A stretch of 37,055 nt of DNA. Source: a virus. Shown piece by piece: positions 30,867 through 37,055 of this stretch; positions within the stretch are counted from its first letter, which is position 1; every line of letters starts with the position of its first letter. The notes under the pieces are model-generated. The model was not told the DNA's origin. It was given only the letters and a program-made list of their open reading frames with translations, and did not search any database. Both the position numbers and the translations under genes were made by a program. Location of the stretch: IMG/VR virus record IMGVR_UViG_3300028392_000016, positions 1 through 37,055 of that record. One strand, given 5' to 3'.

Positions 30867-31627
30867 ATTGGCAGTCGCCATTGTTCGTTAGGTGCGCGGG
30901 TGATGAGGTTGACCGAAGAGATTCCGAGTTCGTTGCAGTATTCAAAATAACTCCACCCTTGCATCCATTGGGCGGTGCTTTTCCTGTTCTTGCTGTAATC
31001 CATAGCCCCTCGCGCAGTCAGGGTGCCGACATTGTAGGCAATGCCCCCGTGGTCGGTGTCTGCGGCGGCAATGGCAACCTTGTGGGTATGCCCGAATAGA
31101 ACCTTGCGGACGGTCGTTCCGTTACAATAATGCCCTGCCATTGATGCGGCGGCATTCTGGTTGTACCAAGTGCCATGCGTCAGGAGAATGTCACTCTGCT
31201 CCACCATGACCTTTTGCCAGATGCCGGTGTAGGGGTGCATTCTGGCTCGGAGTTTGGCGCAGCACTCTTCAATGGACTCGTATGCTTTGTGTGCGGCATA
31301 GGCCAAAACTCCCTCCCCCTTCCTCATCCGATCAACGCGATCTTCGTGGTTACCTAGAAGCACTTCGTATCTGGCCTTGGAGTCCTTTGGCATCATCTGC
31401 TTGAGGTGCATGAGGCCGGCTTCAATATCTGGAGTGACATCACCCTCACCTGTGCCGTTCCCCATGAAGGCAGTCATATCAATGAAATCGCCTAAGCAAG
31501 CAACGAATGAGGGTTTCCACGCTTCTCTGAAGGTTAGCATTGCCGCCATTGCTTCGGGGTCAGCGTGGATTGCATGGGAACAACACCATGCCATCCCCCG
31601 CTTCCATCGGTGCGTTATATTCGCCAT
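30863..31627 (-). CDS. Calcineurin-like metallophosphoesterase
   Basis: The 254-residue protein carries GDFID (46-50), GNHEDR (92-97), an LLTHG His (151) and FGHTH (178-182), the metal-binding set of the calcineurin-like fold. The first motif, normally D-x-H, reads SHAIH (17-21), so the usual Asp is not evident. It may hydrolyse nucleotides, RNA ends or small phosphodiesters; phage members near replication genes are common but poorly characterised. The ATG at 31627 overlaps the upstream stop (TAATG). Confidence 0.82.
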   Translation of the reverse strand: MANITHRWKRGMAWCCSHAIHADPEAMAAMLTFREAWKPSFVACLGDFIDMTAFMGNGTGEGDVTPDIEAGLMHLKQMMPKDSKARYEVLLGNHEDRVDRMRKGEGVLAYAAHKAYESIEECCAKLRARMHPYTGIWQKVMVEQSDILLTHGTWYNQNAAASMAGHYCNGTTVRKVLFGHTHKVAIAAADTDHGGIAYNVGTLTARGAMDYSKNRKSTAQWMQGWSYFEYCNELGISSVNLITRAPNEQWRLPI

Positions 31628-31944
31628 TAGTTTTTGGTTTGTTTGCAACGATTTCGGGGGGGGGAAGCATCGGTAAGGTCTTTGATCATCGTTGCCGCTT
31701 CGTGGAGGCCGACTTCATCGGTTGCCATGAGTTCGGCAACGGCGCGAATTGCTTTGAGGCGTTTGCGGAGGTGGTAGAAATAACTCACCAAGTCGAGTAT
31801 TTCGTCTTCAAGCTGGTCGGCGTACCACTCGGCTCCCGCTGACCAAAATGCCGTCTTGTGTTCGGCCTGACCTTTGAGGTACTTGCCGATGCCCTTTTGA
31901 GCAGTCTGTACCCAGATGTCGTCTGCGTCTCGTTCTGGTGTCAT
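31627..31944 (-). CDS. MazG-like or small helical phage protein
   Basis: The 105-residue, helical product includes KTAFWSAGAEWYADQLEDEI, then LDLVSYFYHLRKRLKAI, resembling the E-x-x-(D/E) helices of all-alpha NTP pyrophosphohydrolases. A full E-x-x-E-12-E-x-x-D set is not clear. The start could be the ATG at 31944 (1 nt after the previous stop) or 31968 or 31983 upstream. A house-cleaning role is a suggestion only. Confidence 0.55.
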   Translation of the reverse strand: MTPERDADDIWVQTAQKGIGKYLKGQAEHKTAFWSAGAEWYADQLEDEILDLVSYFYHLRKRLKAIRAVAELMATDEVGLHEAATMIKDLTDASPPRNRCKQTKN

Positions 31945-31945
31945 A

Positions 31946-32134
31946 TCAGTAATAGAAATAGTCCTCATCCTGAGTTGATTCACGGGGAGGGGTCTTTGGC
32001 TTCAGAGATTTGACGGCCTTGCGGATAGCCTCTCGGTTGGCAATGGCAGTTGTACCAACGATTCGCGGGTCAGCACCCTCATCAATCGCGGCAAGGATCT
32101 CGGCTAGGCAGGAGCTTGCAGTTTCGTGATTCAT
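31946..32134 (-). CDS. Hypothetical protein after endolysin
   Basis: The 62-residue product has an N-terminal helix (SSCLAEILAAIDEGADPRIV) and a tail ending DEDYFYY. It starts by an ATGA overlap with the endolysin gene. No membrane segment or lipobox is seen, so it is not a spanin. Function is unknown. Confidence 0.5.
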   Translation of the reverse strand: MNHETASSCLAEILAAIDEGADPRIVGTTAIANREAIRKAVKSLKPKTPPRESTQDEDYFYY

Positions 32135-32583
32135 ACAATCGGATGCCCTGCCTTCACCTTGTCTGCCAACTCCGCGACGGTTAGGCCGGTGCGGTACTGG
32201 ACATGAGGTTCGTCAACGATGGATTTCCATGACCCGCCCCACTCAAGTTCGGGAAACCGAGCAACGATCTCGCCGATCTGACCATAGAATGGGGTGTCCT
32301 CTAGGTAGCTTCCGTCTAACGTGAAAAGACCCAGGTCAACGGCGATGCCGAAGTTGTGATTGCTCTGCCCTCCTTTGGCGTTTGTCACCTTGGGGCCGGG
32401 GGCCGTGCGTCCCTGGGCATACAAGGCATCCTGTTCCTCCCATGTGCGGTTCCCGCTGATGATGCGGACATCTAGCCCCTTGTCTTGGAAGTGCTTCTTT
32501 GCTTCAAGAAGGAACTTGGCAAAGATGGGCTGCACCTTGAGTAGCAAGGTTGAGAGGTTCTTGAATGAACGAGCGTCAATCAT
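32131..32583 (-). CDS. Endolysin, M15/VanY-type L-Ala-D-Glu peptidase
   Basis: The 150-residue enzyme has the zinc motif S-x-H-x-x-G-x-A-x-D as SNHNFGIAVD (His76, Asp83), the third ligand His127 in EPHVQYR, and the upstream IISGNRTWEEQDALYAQG. This is the T5-type L-alanyl-D-glutamate peptidase pattern. It cuts peptidoglycan stem peptides. It has no signal peptide, so it relies on the holin. I chose the ATG at 32583 (ATGA overlap with holin); an extension to 32790 lies inside the holin gene and is Cys/Arg-rich. Confidence 0.93.
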   Translation of the reverse strand: MIDARSFKNLSTLLLKVQPIFAKFLLEAKKHFQDKGLDVRIISGNRTWEEQDALYAQGRTAPGPKVTNAKGGQSNHNFGIAVDLGLFTLDGSYLEDTPFYGQIGEIVARFPELEWGGSWKSIVDEPHVQYRTGLTVAELADKVKAGHPIV

Positions 32584-32984
32584 TTGGTTGCCCCCTTGAT
32601 CTTTTCCCATGTGCGGAATCCTCCAAGTCCGAGGAGTCCGAAGAGAACCGTGTTGAGAGCATCGTGGTCTAGGGCAACAACGGGGGACGGTTGCTTGTAG
32701 ATCAGCGCATAGAAAAAGCTGAAGGCGGGTTGACCTACGAACTGCCATGCAAAGGCAGTCGCACATACCCACCCCACGCAAGGACGCCATCCTGCAACAA
32801 AAAGGTTGGGAGACTGCGCCTCGGCTTGATTGATGTCTGCCTGCGCTTTTGCGGCGTCAGCTTCAATCTGGATGAGTTGCTGTTGAAGCTCGGCTTGGAA
32901 CTTCACCTGAGCGTCCCTGTCTGGGACGAACTTGTTGACGATCTGCCCTATCGTCGAAACCATTTGGGGTATATCCCAAAGCAT
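32580..32984 (-). CDS. Holin, 3-TM type
   Basis: The 134-residue protein begins MLWDIPQMVSTIGQIVNKFV, has an amphipathic helical segment rich in Gln/Ala (AELQQQLIQIEADAAKAQAD), then VAGWRPCVGWVCATAFAWQF and QPAFSFFYALIY. A final hydrophobic run (NTVLFGLLGLGGFRTWE) ends it. GWRPxxGW with later membrane helices is the known 3TM-holin pattern. The ATG at 32984 follows AAGGA; a start at 33038 is less likely. It would make the inner-membrane lesion that releases endolysin. Confidence 0.85.
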   Translation of the reverse strand: MLWDIPQMVSTIGQIVNKFVPDRDAQVKFQAELQQQLIQIEADAAKAQADINQAEAQSPNLFVAGWRPCVGWVCATAFAWQFVGQPAFSFFYALIYKQPSPVVALDHDALNTVLFGLLGLGGFRTWEKIKGATK

Positions 32985-32994
32985 AAAAAAATCC

Positions 32995-33273
32995 TTATCG
33001 GAGCAGCTTATCCTCGATACGTTTAGTCCTAAGATCAATCTGCTGAAGGGTGGCGAGTGCTGCCGCTAACATCTCCCTTCTCTGTGCGTTGTCTTGTTGC
33101 ATTTCAGAAATACGGGCATCCTGTAATTCATTGGCTTTTTCTACCTTGTCCATTCTGTTAGGAAGGACTGCGTACACCGTGAAATAGGTGAGACAGGCAA
33201 CAATACCGGCTGCGGCGCCGACCCCAGAAAGGGCCAATGTTACTGGGTGCGAAAGCGTTGCTGAATCACTCAT
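32995..33273 (-). CDS. Single-TM coiled-coil protein (spanin- or holin-like)
   Basis: The 92-residue product has one membrane segment (LALSGVGAAAGIVACLTYFT) and a long charged coiled coil (NRMDKVEKANELQDARISEM and on). Its place directly before holin and endolysin suggests an inner-membrane spanin or antiholin-like role. The ATG at 33273 is 8 nt after a possible -10 box (TTAGAT) with no ribosome site, so this gene heads the lysis operon. Confidence 0.6.
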   Translation of the reverse strand: MSDSATLSHPVTLALSGVGAAAGIVACLTYFTVYAVLPNRMDKVEKANELQDARISEMQQDNAQRREMLAAALATLQQIDLRTKRIEDKLLR

Positions 33274-33309
33274 TTAACATCATCTAACCAAGAGATGTTA
33301 AATCGGCAA
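33272..33309 (-). promoter_or_regulatory. Promoter-like element and dyad for lysis operon
   Basis: Minus strand TTTCTCTTGCCG (-35 at 33309-33304), 16 nt, TTAGAT (33287-33282), then 8 nt to the ATG at 33273. A perfect 10-bp inverted repeat, ATTTAACATC (33272-33281) and GATGTTAAAT (33293-33302), brackets the -10 region. The half-site is the same as in the other elements. A repressor site overlapping the promoter is inferred. Confidence 0.55.
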
Positions 33310-33326
33310 GAGAAACCGCTATAAAA

Positions 33327-33548
33327 TCAATGATTTAGTAGGTAGGCGAGGCTAACCGAAATGTAGATGATGGCGCCGGTGAGGTTGTCATCTGCCCAAC
33401 CTTTCCTCACAAGTTCTGTCCTCGTCTCGTTGTAGGCAATCTGGGTGCGGACAACTCCAGGGTAGTTATCCCCAGAAAGGTTCAGCACCTTACCCTTTGC
33501 AATCGGGTAGCAGCGGATAAGAAGCCAAAGGTCGCGGAGGAGTTGCAT
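33327..33548 (-). CDS. Small membrane-associated protein
   Basis: The 73-residue product has an N-terminal aromatic helix (LLRDLWLLIRCYPIAKG), a polar centre, and a C-terminal hydrophobic segment (TGAIIYISVSLAYLLNH). It may be an accessory lysis or fibre-linked protein. It starts through a TAATG overlap and is followed by the lysis promoter region. Confidence 0.5.
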   Translation of the reverse strand: MQLLRDLWLLIRCYPIAKGKVLNLSGDNYPGVVRTQIAYNETRTELVRKGWADDNLTGAIIYISVSLAYLLNH

Positions 33549-33724
33549 TACGCTGGGTACTGTGAGGCGTAGGAGTCGGATGCCGAAGTGATGACGAAAG
33601 TCAGATACGCTTCATTTGTCTGTTTGCGGTCTACGGAGTCCTCTGGGAGCGAAGCGTTGTAAGCAGCACGGGCGGCTGCGATGCCGCGAAGCTGTTCTTC
33701 GGTGAAGGTGAGATTAAGCGTCAT
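33548..33724 (-). CDS. Small phage protein, unknown function
   Basis: The 58-residue product reads FTEEQLRGIAAARAAYNASL, then DSVDRKQTNEAYLTFVITSA, and is helical. Short proteins of this kind follow tail-fibre genes in several podoviruses. It overlaps the 56-residue gene by 11 nt and the next by TAATG. Confidence 0.6.
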   Translation of the reverse strand: MTLNLTFTEEQLRGIAAARAAYNASLPEDSVDRKQTNEAYLTFVITSASDSYASQYPA

Positions 33725-33884
33725 GAGGTTCTGATGGTTCGGATTTCTTGATGGTTGCCGCTAGGACGGCAAGAGCTTGGTCAATGGCGATATAGCCAGA
33801 TCGCGTGATCTGTCCCTGCATCTGTGGTTGCAAGCCATCGGATAAAATCTGGAGGGCTTGTTCGGGCGTCATTGGGTTGTTCAT
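33714..33884 (-). CDS. Small phage protein, unknown function
   Basis: The 56-residue product contains MTPEQALQILSDGLQPQMQG, then ITRSGYIAIDQALAVLAATI, a pattern of paired helices with a Gly turn. No function is known. It starts 3 nt after the second tail-fibre stop and overlaps the next gene by 11 nt. Confidence 0.55.
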   Translation of the reverse strand: MNNPMTPEQALQILSDGLQPQMQGQITRSGYIAIDQALAVLAATIKKSEPSEPHDA

Positions 33885-33887
33885 AAA

Positions 33888-35270
33888 TTAGACAAGGGCA
33901 ACGGATTTCATGGTTCCGCCATCGTTGACATACAACTTGACGATTCCTGTGGTAGTGTTTTTGAAAACGGCGCAGGTCGACGTGCCATTGTTAAAGGGCG
34001 TGGTAGAGGTTGTTGGGTCGGCTGATCCCGAATACCATTGCCAGTTGTATGAATTGAACGCTGTGACGGATGAGGTTGAGATTTGAAAATTTCGGCTTGT
34101 ATCGGTGCAATAAAAGTCAATTTGCTCCGCGCTGTTAATCCTGACCCTTCTAGCCGTGCCTGTTCCCGCCTTCTGCGTTCCAATCGTCAGAGAATTGGGA
34201 TTGGTAGTCCAATCAAATACACCGCGCTCATAGTTGCTTGCGTCCGTGTACGTGTTGTAGACACGCAGCGTGTTGGCACTTGTGCCGTTGCGCTGGGCAA
34301 GCACATTTGCGGCGTCAGACGTGAGAATTGCCGACGTAGTTCCGTTCGATATTAAAGGTGCCGTCAACGTTTTGTTTGTGAAAGTTTGTGTCGCTGTGAG
34401 GGTAGACACCGTAGATCCTGCACAACTAATCAACGCACCGACCGCTAAACTATTTGTGCTAACGGATAAAAACGATGCTACTCCAGATGAATTAACCGAC
34501 CAAGTTGTGGACTCTCCAGAAGTGTATCCCACATTTGTAAAGACAACACTATCTGAGGTGTTGAGTGATTGGTTGAATGGGTTTCCTGCTGTTGGGTTTG
34601 AGGGAACCCACGCGGTGCCATTCCAACTTGCAACCTGGCCAGTTGTCGCCGCCGATTGTGTTAATTGAGAGAGTGTGTGAGTGTGAGCAGTTGGCGTTCT
34701 GCTGTCAGTTAGTCGGGTGTCACCGCCCAAGACAACCTCGGTGGATGAAGCATTCCCTGATGCGGCAACATTTTTTGAAGACGAAGTTCCGAGCGATGGT
34801 TTGCTGGTGAGATCCGTATATGACCCGCTTGTGGCAACTGTGGCAAGCGATGGCGTTCCCGTTAGTGAAGAATACGCTCCCGAAGTGGCTACCGAAGCGA
34901 GGCCGGTGATCTGGGAGGAGGCAAGGGTCAAGGCATCGCCTCCCCCACTAGCGTGACTTGAAGCGTGGGCCGAGGGTGAAAAGGTCGAAGGGGTTCCCGT
35001 CAGGGCGGCGTAGGCACCAGAAAACAGGGTAGGCTTGTTAAGGATCTGCGCGAGGCCAGTTGAGGCGTTCCAATCGCTTTGCACTTGAGCCGCTGGGATG
35101 GTAGGCTTGCCTGTAAGATCGGCGTAGGCACCAGAGAAGAGAGTTGGCTTGTTAAGGATCGCTGCCACGCCTGTTGAAGCATTCCAATCAGAGTTGACCT
35201 GACTGCCATCAGAACCTCCCGATCCTGCCTGATCGAGCTTGCCCGTGAACGGATTAAAAACCCATGCCAT
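33888..35270 (-). CDS. Second tail fibre or tail-associated protein
   Basis: The 460-residue protein begins MAWVFNPFTGKLDQAG, a start common to many phage tail proteins. Repeats follow of the form SDWNASTGLAQILNKPTLFS and GAYADLTGKP or GAYAALTGTP (residues about 25-160), then SYTDLTSKPSL and a TADTRLTDSRTPTAHTH-like segment (LTDSRTPTAHTHTLSQLTQ). The C-terminal half is Thr/Ser-rich beta sequence ending KLYVNDGGTMKSVALV. It lacks the T7 gp17 anchor of the first fibre, so it may sit on another site or bind the first fibre. No enzymatic motif is seen. Confidence 0.8.
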   Translation of the reverse strand: MAWVFNPFTGKLDQAGSGGSDGSQVNSDWNASTGVAAILNKPTLFSGAYADLTGKPTIPAAQVQSDWNASTGLAQILNKPTLFSGAYAALTGTPSTFSPSAHASSHASGGGDALTLASSQITGLASVATSGAYSSLTGTPSLATVATSGSYTDLTSKPSLGTSSSKNVAASGNASSTEVVLGGDTRLTDSRTPTAHTHTLSQLTQSAATTGQVASWNGTAWVPSNPTAGNPFNQSLNTSDSVVFTNVGYTSGESTTWSVNSSGVASFLSVSTNSLAVGALISCAGSTVSTLTATQTFTNKTLTAPLISNGTTSAILTSDAANVLAQRNGTSANTLRVYNTYTDASNYERGVFDWTTNPNSLTIGTQKAGTGTARRVRINSAEQIDFYCTDTSRNFQISTSSVTAFNSYNWQWYSGSADPTTSTTPFNNGTSTCAVFKNTTTGIVKLYVNDGGTMKSVALV

Positions 35271-35274
35271 AGCG

Positions 35275-35697
35275 TTACGACTTGGTTACAGAAACGAGGT
35301 TGTTGCTGCCGTCATACGCAAGGGTCAGGGTGGCGACCGTCGTGCCGCTTGACCCGCCCATCTTGTAGACTATTGAAGTCAGGTTTGATCCAGTATATCC
35401 GAGCGAAATGTAGTTATTTGCAGGAATCGCCATGCCAGCGATGGATGCCGCGCTTGACTTGGTGGCCGCAATATCAGCAGCACTTGCCGTCTCAATTCCG
35501 GTGATTGTAGAGAGCTGCCCTTGAATAATTGAAAGGTCGGCGGCACTTGCGCCGAGTGCGTCAACCATCAACCGACCCGTGGTCTTGTCAATCAGCAGGG
35601 GCGCAGCGGGCCCGGTTTGCTCAATCGCAGGGAGAGCGTCACCGGCAGTCCAGCGGATTGCGGGACGCTGAAGGTTCGGATTGAGGAAGTCTGACAT
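35275..35697 (-). CDS. Fibre-adjacent structural protein
   Basis: The 140-residue product has a short polar head, IDKTTGRLMVDALGAS, an Ala/Ser-rich helix that could be a trimeric coiled coil (residues 50-90), and a beta end (YTGSNLTSIVYKMGGSSGTT). Such proteins often accompany tail fibres as adaptors. Its stop lies 4 nt before the second fibre. Confidence 0.55.
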   Translation of the reverse strand: MSDFLNPNLQRPAIRWTAGDALPAIEQTGPAAPLLIDKTTGRLMVDALGASAADLSIIQGQLSTITGIETASAADIAATKSSAASIAGMAIPANNYISLGYTGSNLTSIVYKMGGSSGTTVATLTLAYDGSNNLVSVTKS

Positions 35698-35700
35698 GGA

Positions 35701-36051
35701 CTAGGCAGGAAGCGATGGATCGGAGTCAATCTGATCAACATCAAGATTCTTGCCGATGTAGGTCAGAGACCCCGTAGCAGTTCCCGTGGAGGCCGTGGCA
35801 AACGTAAATGTATTAGCTCCCGTGGAAGTGATTGCGACCCACTTGATCGGGAAGTTGCCATTCACAAGGCCGGTGTCAGTAGCGCTAACCACCTTGATCT
35901 CACGATCAGTAGGAAGCCCATGAGCCGTTGAGGTCACGGTGACGGTTGTTGTTGTGCGTGAGTAAGTTGCCGAGATGGGGCGAACGAGGTCGGGAAACGT
36001 CTCCAGGGAGAGGTTGTTGGTAGACTGTGTTTTGGTCGATGGGATGGGCAT
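35701..36051 (-). CDS. Small beta-rich fibre-adjacent protein
   Basis: The 116-residue product is Thr/Ser-rich with a typical alternating pattern (YSRTTTTVTVTSTAHGLPTD, then TGANTFTFATASTGTATGSL), as in Ig-like or beta-sandwich domains of phage tails. The tail tubular B protein shows a similar STAHGL-type stretch. It may be a decoration or fibre accessory. It ends 3 nt before the next gene. Confidence 0.55.
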   Translation of the reverse strand: MPIPSTKTQSTNNLSLETFPDLVRPISATYSRTTTTVTVTSTAHGLPTDREIKVVSATDTGLVNGNFPIKWVAITSTGANTFTFATASTGTATGSLTYIGKNLDVDQIDSDPSLPA

Positions 36052-36070
36052 GGTCGTTGAGGGTTAGGTG

Positions 36071-36481
36071 TTAGTTGAGGATGTCGGGCCAGACTGCTTT
36101 TATCTCTGGCAAGGTATTGGGAAGGGGAGTCAGCGTAATGTCACGAAGTGCCTGTTTCTTGACTGCGATTGCAGAAGCAGCAACGGAGTCTTCCACTTCG
36201 ATTGCCTTCATGTAGTCAACGTCGAGCTTGGAGAGCAGGGGCTTCCTAGCCTCGCGGAACTTGTCGAGATGGATCGCCTTCGCCTTGTTGATATTGCAAG
36301 CAATGCCGAGGTCTTGGTACTCAAAGGCATCAAAATACTCGTTGTCGAGCGACCCTAGGTCGTCCACGACTGCGTACTCCACGCCTTCTGGAACATCCTT
36401 GATAGCGTCTTGGTAATCACCCGTAGGGATGATGACTGCTAGTTTATTATCTGGCGTTTGAGGGTAGATGATGAAGCTCAT
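36071..36481 (-). CDS. Tail-fibre assembly-type protein
   Basis: The 136-residue protein has a beta-rich first half and a helical second half with HLDKFREARKPLLSKLDVDY, then ASAIAVKKQALRDITLTPLP, and a LPEIKAVWPDIL end. This matches the end of tail-fibre assembly or tail-tip proteins in many phages. It follows the first tail fibre by 2 nt, so it may be its chaperone. Confidence 0.72.
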   Translation of the reverse strand: MSFIIYPQTPDNKLAVIIPTGDYQDAIKDVPEGVEYAVVDDLGSLDNEYFDAFEYQDLGIACNINKAKAIHLDKFREARKPLLSKLDVDYMKAIEVEDSVAASAIAVKKQALRDITLTPLPNTLPEIKAVWPDILN

Positions 36482-36483
36482 AA

Positions 36484-37055
36484 TTAGTTTCCGAAGACTG
36501 CGAAGAACGTATATCCATCATCATCTCCGACATTATAGGTTCCCGTCCGAAGCTGAAAACTTGAGGCCGCAAGGTTGATTGGCGCAACGCTTCCCTGTCC
36601 TATATTGGTTCCCGAAATAATTGCCTGCGATGCCACCACGCAGTAAGAAATTGAACTCATTGCATTAGTCAGATTGACAGTAAAAATTCCAGTAGCATTG
36701 CGCGTGATGGAGGAAACATTATAGCCAGCAACGGGAGCATTTGTTCCCGTGGTGCTTCCAACAAAATATCCCCATGCTTTAGCTGTGGTTTTGCAGTTGA
36801 CGATGGGGTTACCTTGCGTGTTGATATTCCCACCGCCAGACGTGAATATCTCAAGCGCACCAGCACCAGAACCATTTAACGACCCAGCCGAGGTGATGTT
36901 CCATGCTTTACCACCTGCCGACCCGCTGTTATCGAGCAGGATGAATGTTCCACCTGTAGATGCTGCCGCAAGTTTTGCACTTCCAGTCACTTCTAGCTTT
37001 TGACCAGGAAAGTGAGTCCCGATGCCGACGTTGCCAGAGGAGTCAATGCGAAGGC
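36484..37055 (-). CDS. Tail fibre with T7-type anchor, C-terminal part (continued from 968-1)
   Basis: This is the second part of the fibre gene that begins at 968; bases 36929-37055 duplicate 1-127, so the unique part here is 36484-36928. The C-terminal domain reads AKAWGYFVGSTTGTNAPVAG, NVSSITRNATGIFTVNLTNA, then ISYCVVASQAIISGT and a final DDGYTFFAVFGN. This is the pattern of receptor-binding beta domains at the ends of phage fibres. It is likely the part that selects the host. Confidence 0.88.
   Translation of the reverse strand, partial: LRIDSSGNVGIGTHFPGQKLEVTGSAKLAAASTGGTFILLDNSGSAGGKAWNITSAGSLNGSGAGALEIFTSGGGNINTQGNPIVNCKTTAKAWGYFVGSTTGTNAPVAGYNVSSITRNATGIFTVNLTNAMSSISYCVVASQAIISGTNIGQGSVAPINLAASSFQLRTGTYNVGDDDGYTFFAVFGN
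36929..37055. repeat. Terminal direct repeat, right copy
   Basis: Identical to bases 1-127. It shows the contig wraps on itself inside the tail-fibre gene. Confidence 0.95.

Noticed and set aside
32131-32790. Longer endolysin start at 32790
   Set aside because: The extra 69 residues are Cys/Arg-rich, lie inside the holin gene in another frame, and the ATGA-coupled start at 32583 fits the enzyme's known N-terminus.

Overview
The window is essentially the complete genome of a short-tailed (podovirus-type) double-stranded DNA phage. The first 127 bases (1-127) recur exactly as the last 127 (36929-37055), and one tail-fibre gene reads across the ends, so the molecule closes into a circle of about 36,928 bp. 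Composition is moderate, near 50-55% G+C by eye. All genes but one lie on the minus strand, so transcription runs from high to low coordinates and then across the contig ends. The host cannot be named from the sequence. Shine-Dalgarno sites occur, but many operon-heading genes seem to lack a leader.

Virion module (about 22425 down to 1, continuing 36928-33714): terminase small and large subunits, T7-type portal, Bbp19-like protein, scaffold, DUF736-like protein with an SSB-like acidic tail, major capsid protein, tail tubular proteins A and B, a cupin-like protein, three ejection/internal virion proteins (gp14-like, gp15-like and a 2363-aa gp16-position polyvalent protein), a T7-anchor tail fibre with its assembly-type partner, two small accessory proteins and a second tail fibre. 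Order and sizes are T7-like, but I see no phage RNA polymerase and no DNA polymerase.

Lysis module (33548-32131): small membrane proteins, a 3-TM-type holin and an M15/VanY-type endolysin. Accessory and regulatory genes (32134-29271): MazG-like protein, metallophosphoesterase, winged-helix and ribbon-helix-helix regulators, a GNAT acetyltransferase and three micro-genes. Recombination and replication module (28864-22632): RecT annealase, Cas4/AddB-like exonuclease, a cytosine-C5 methyltransferase, a Hjc-type resolvase and a lambda-O-like initiator with four internal 10-bp iterons. This is a lambdoid-style replicon joined to a T7-style virion.

Most notable points. (1) The C5-methyltransferase gene is open over about 1.5 kb in a second frame, which carries six W-x-T boxes and an LNPRWVETLMG motif. 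(2) The giant ejection protein has two effector cassettes (a Barnase/EndoU/RelE-like nuclease and an ADP-ribosyltransferase-like domain) bounded exactly by three Phe-Ser-Ile tripeptides; the first cassette is markedly AT-richer. (3) A family of TTGCC(G/A)-type promoters has its -10 box only 7-11 nt from the start codon. (4) The capsid gene has a structured leader preceded by a tRNA 3'-end-like fragment. (5) The only plus-strand gene encodes a small secreted protein inside the ejection-protein block.
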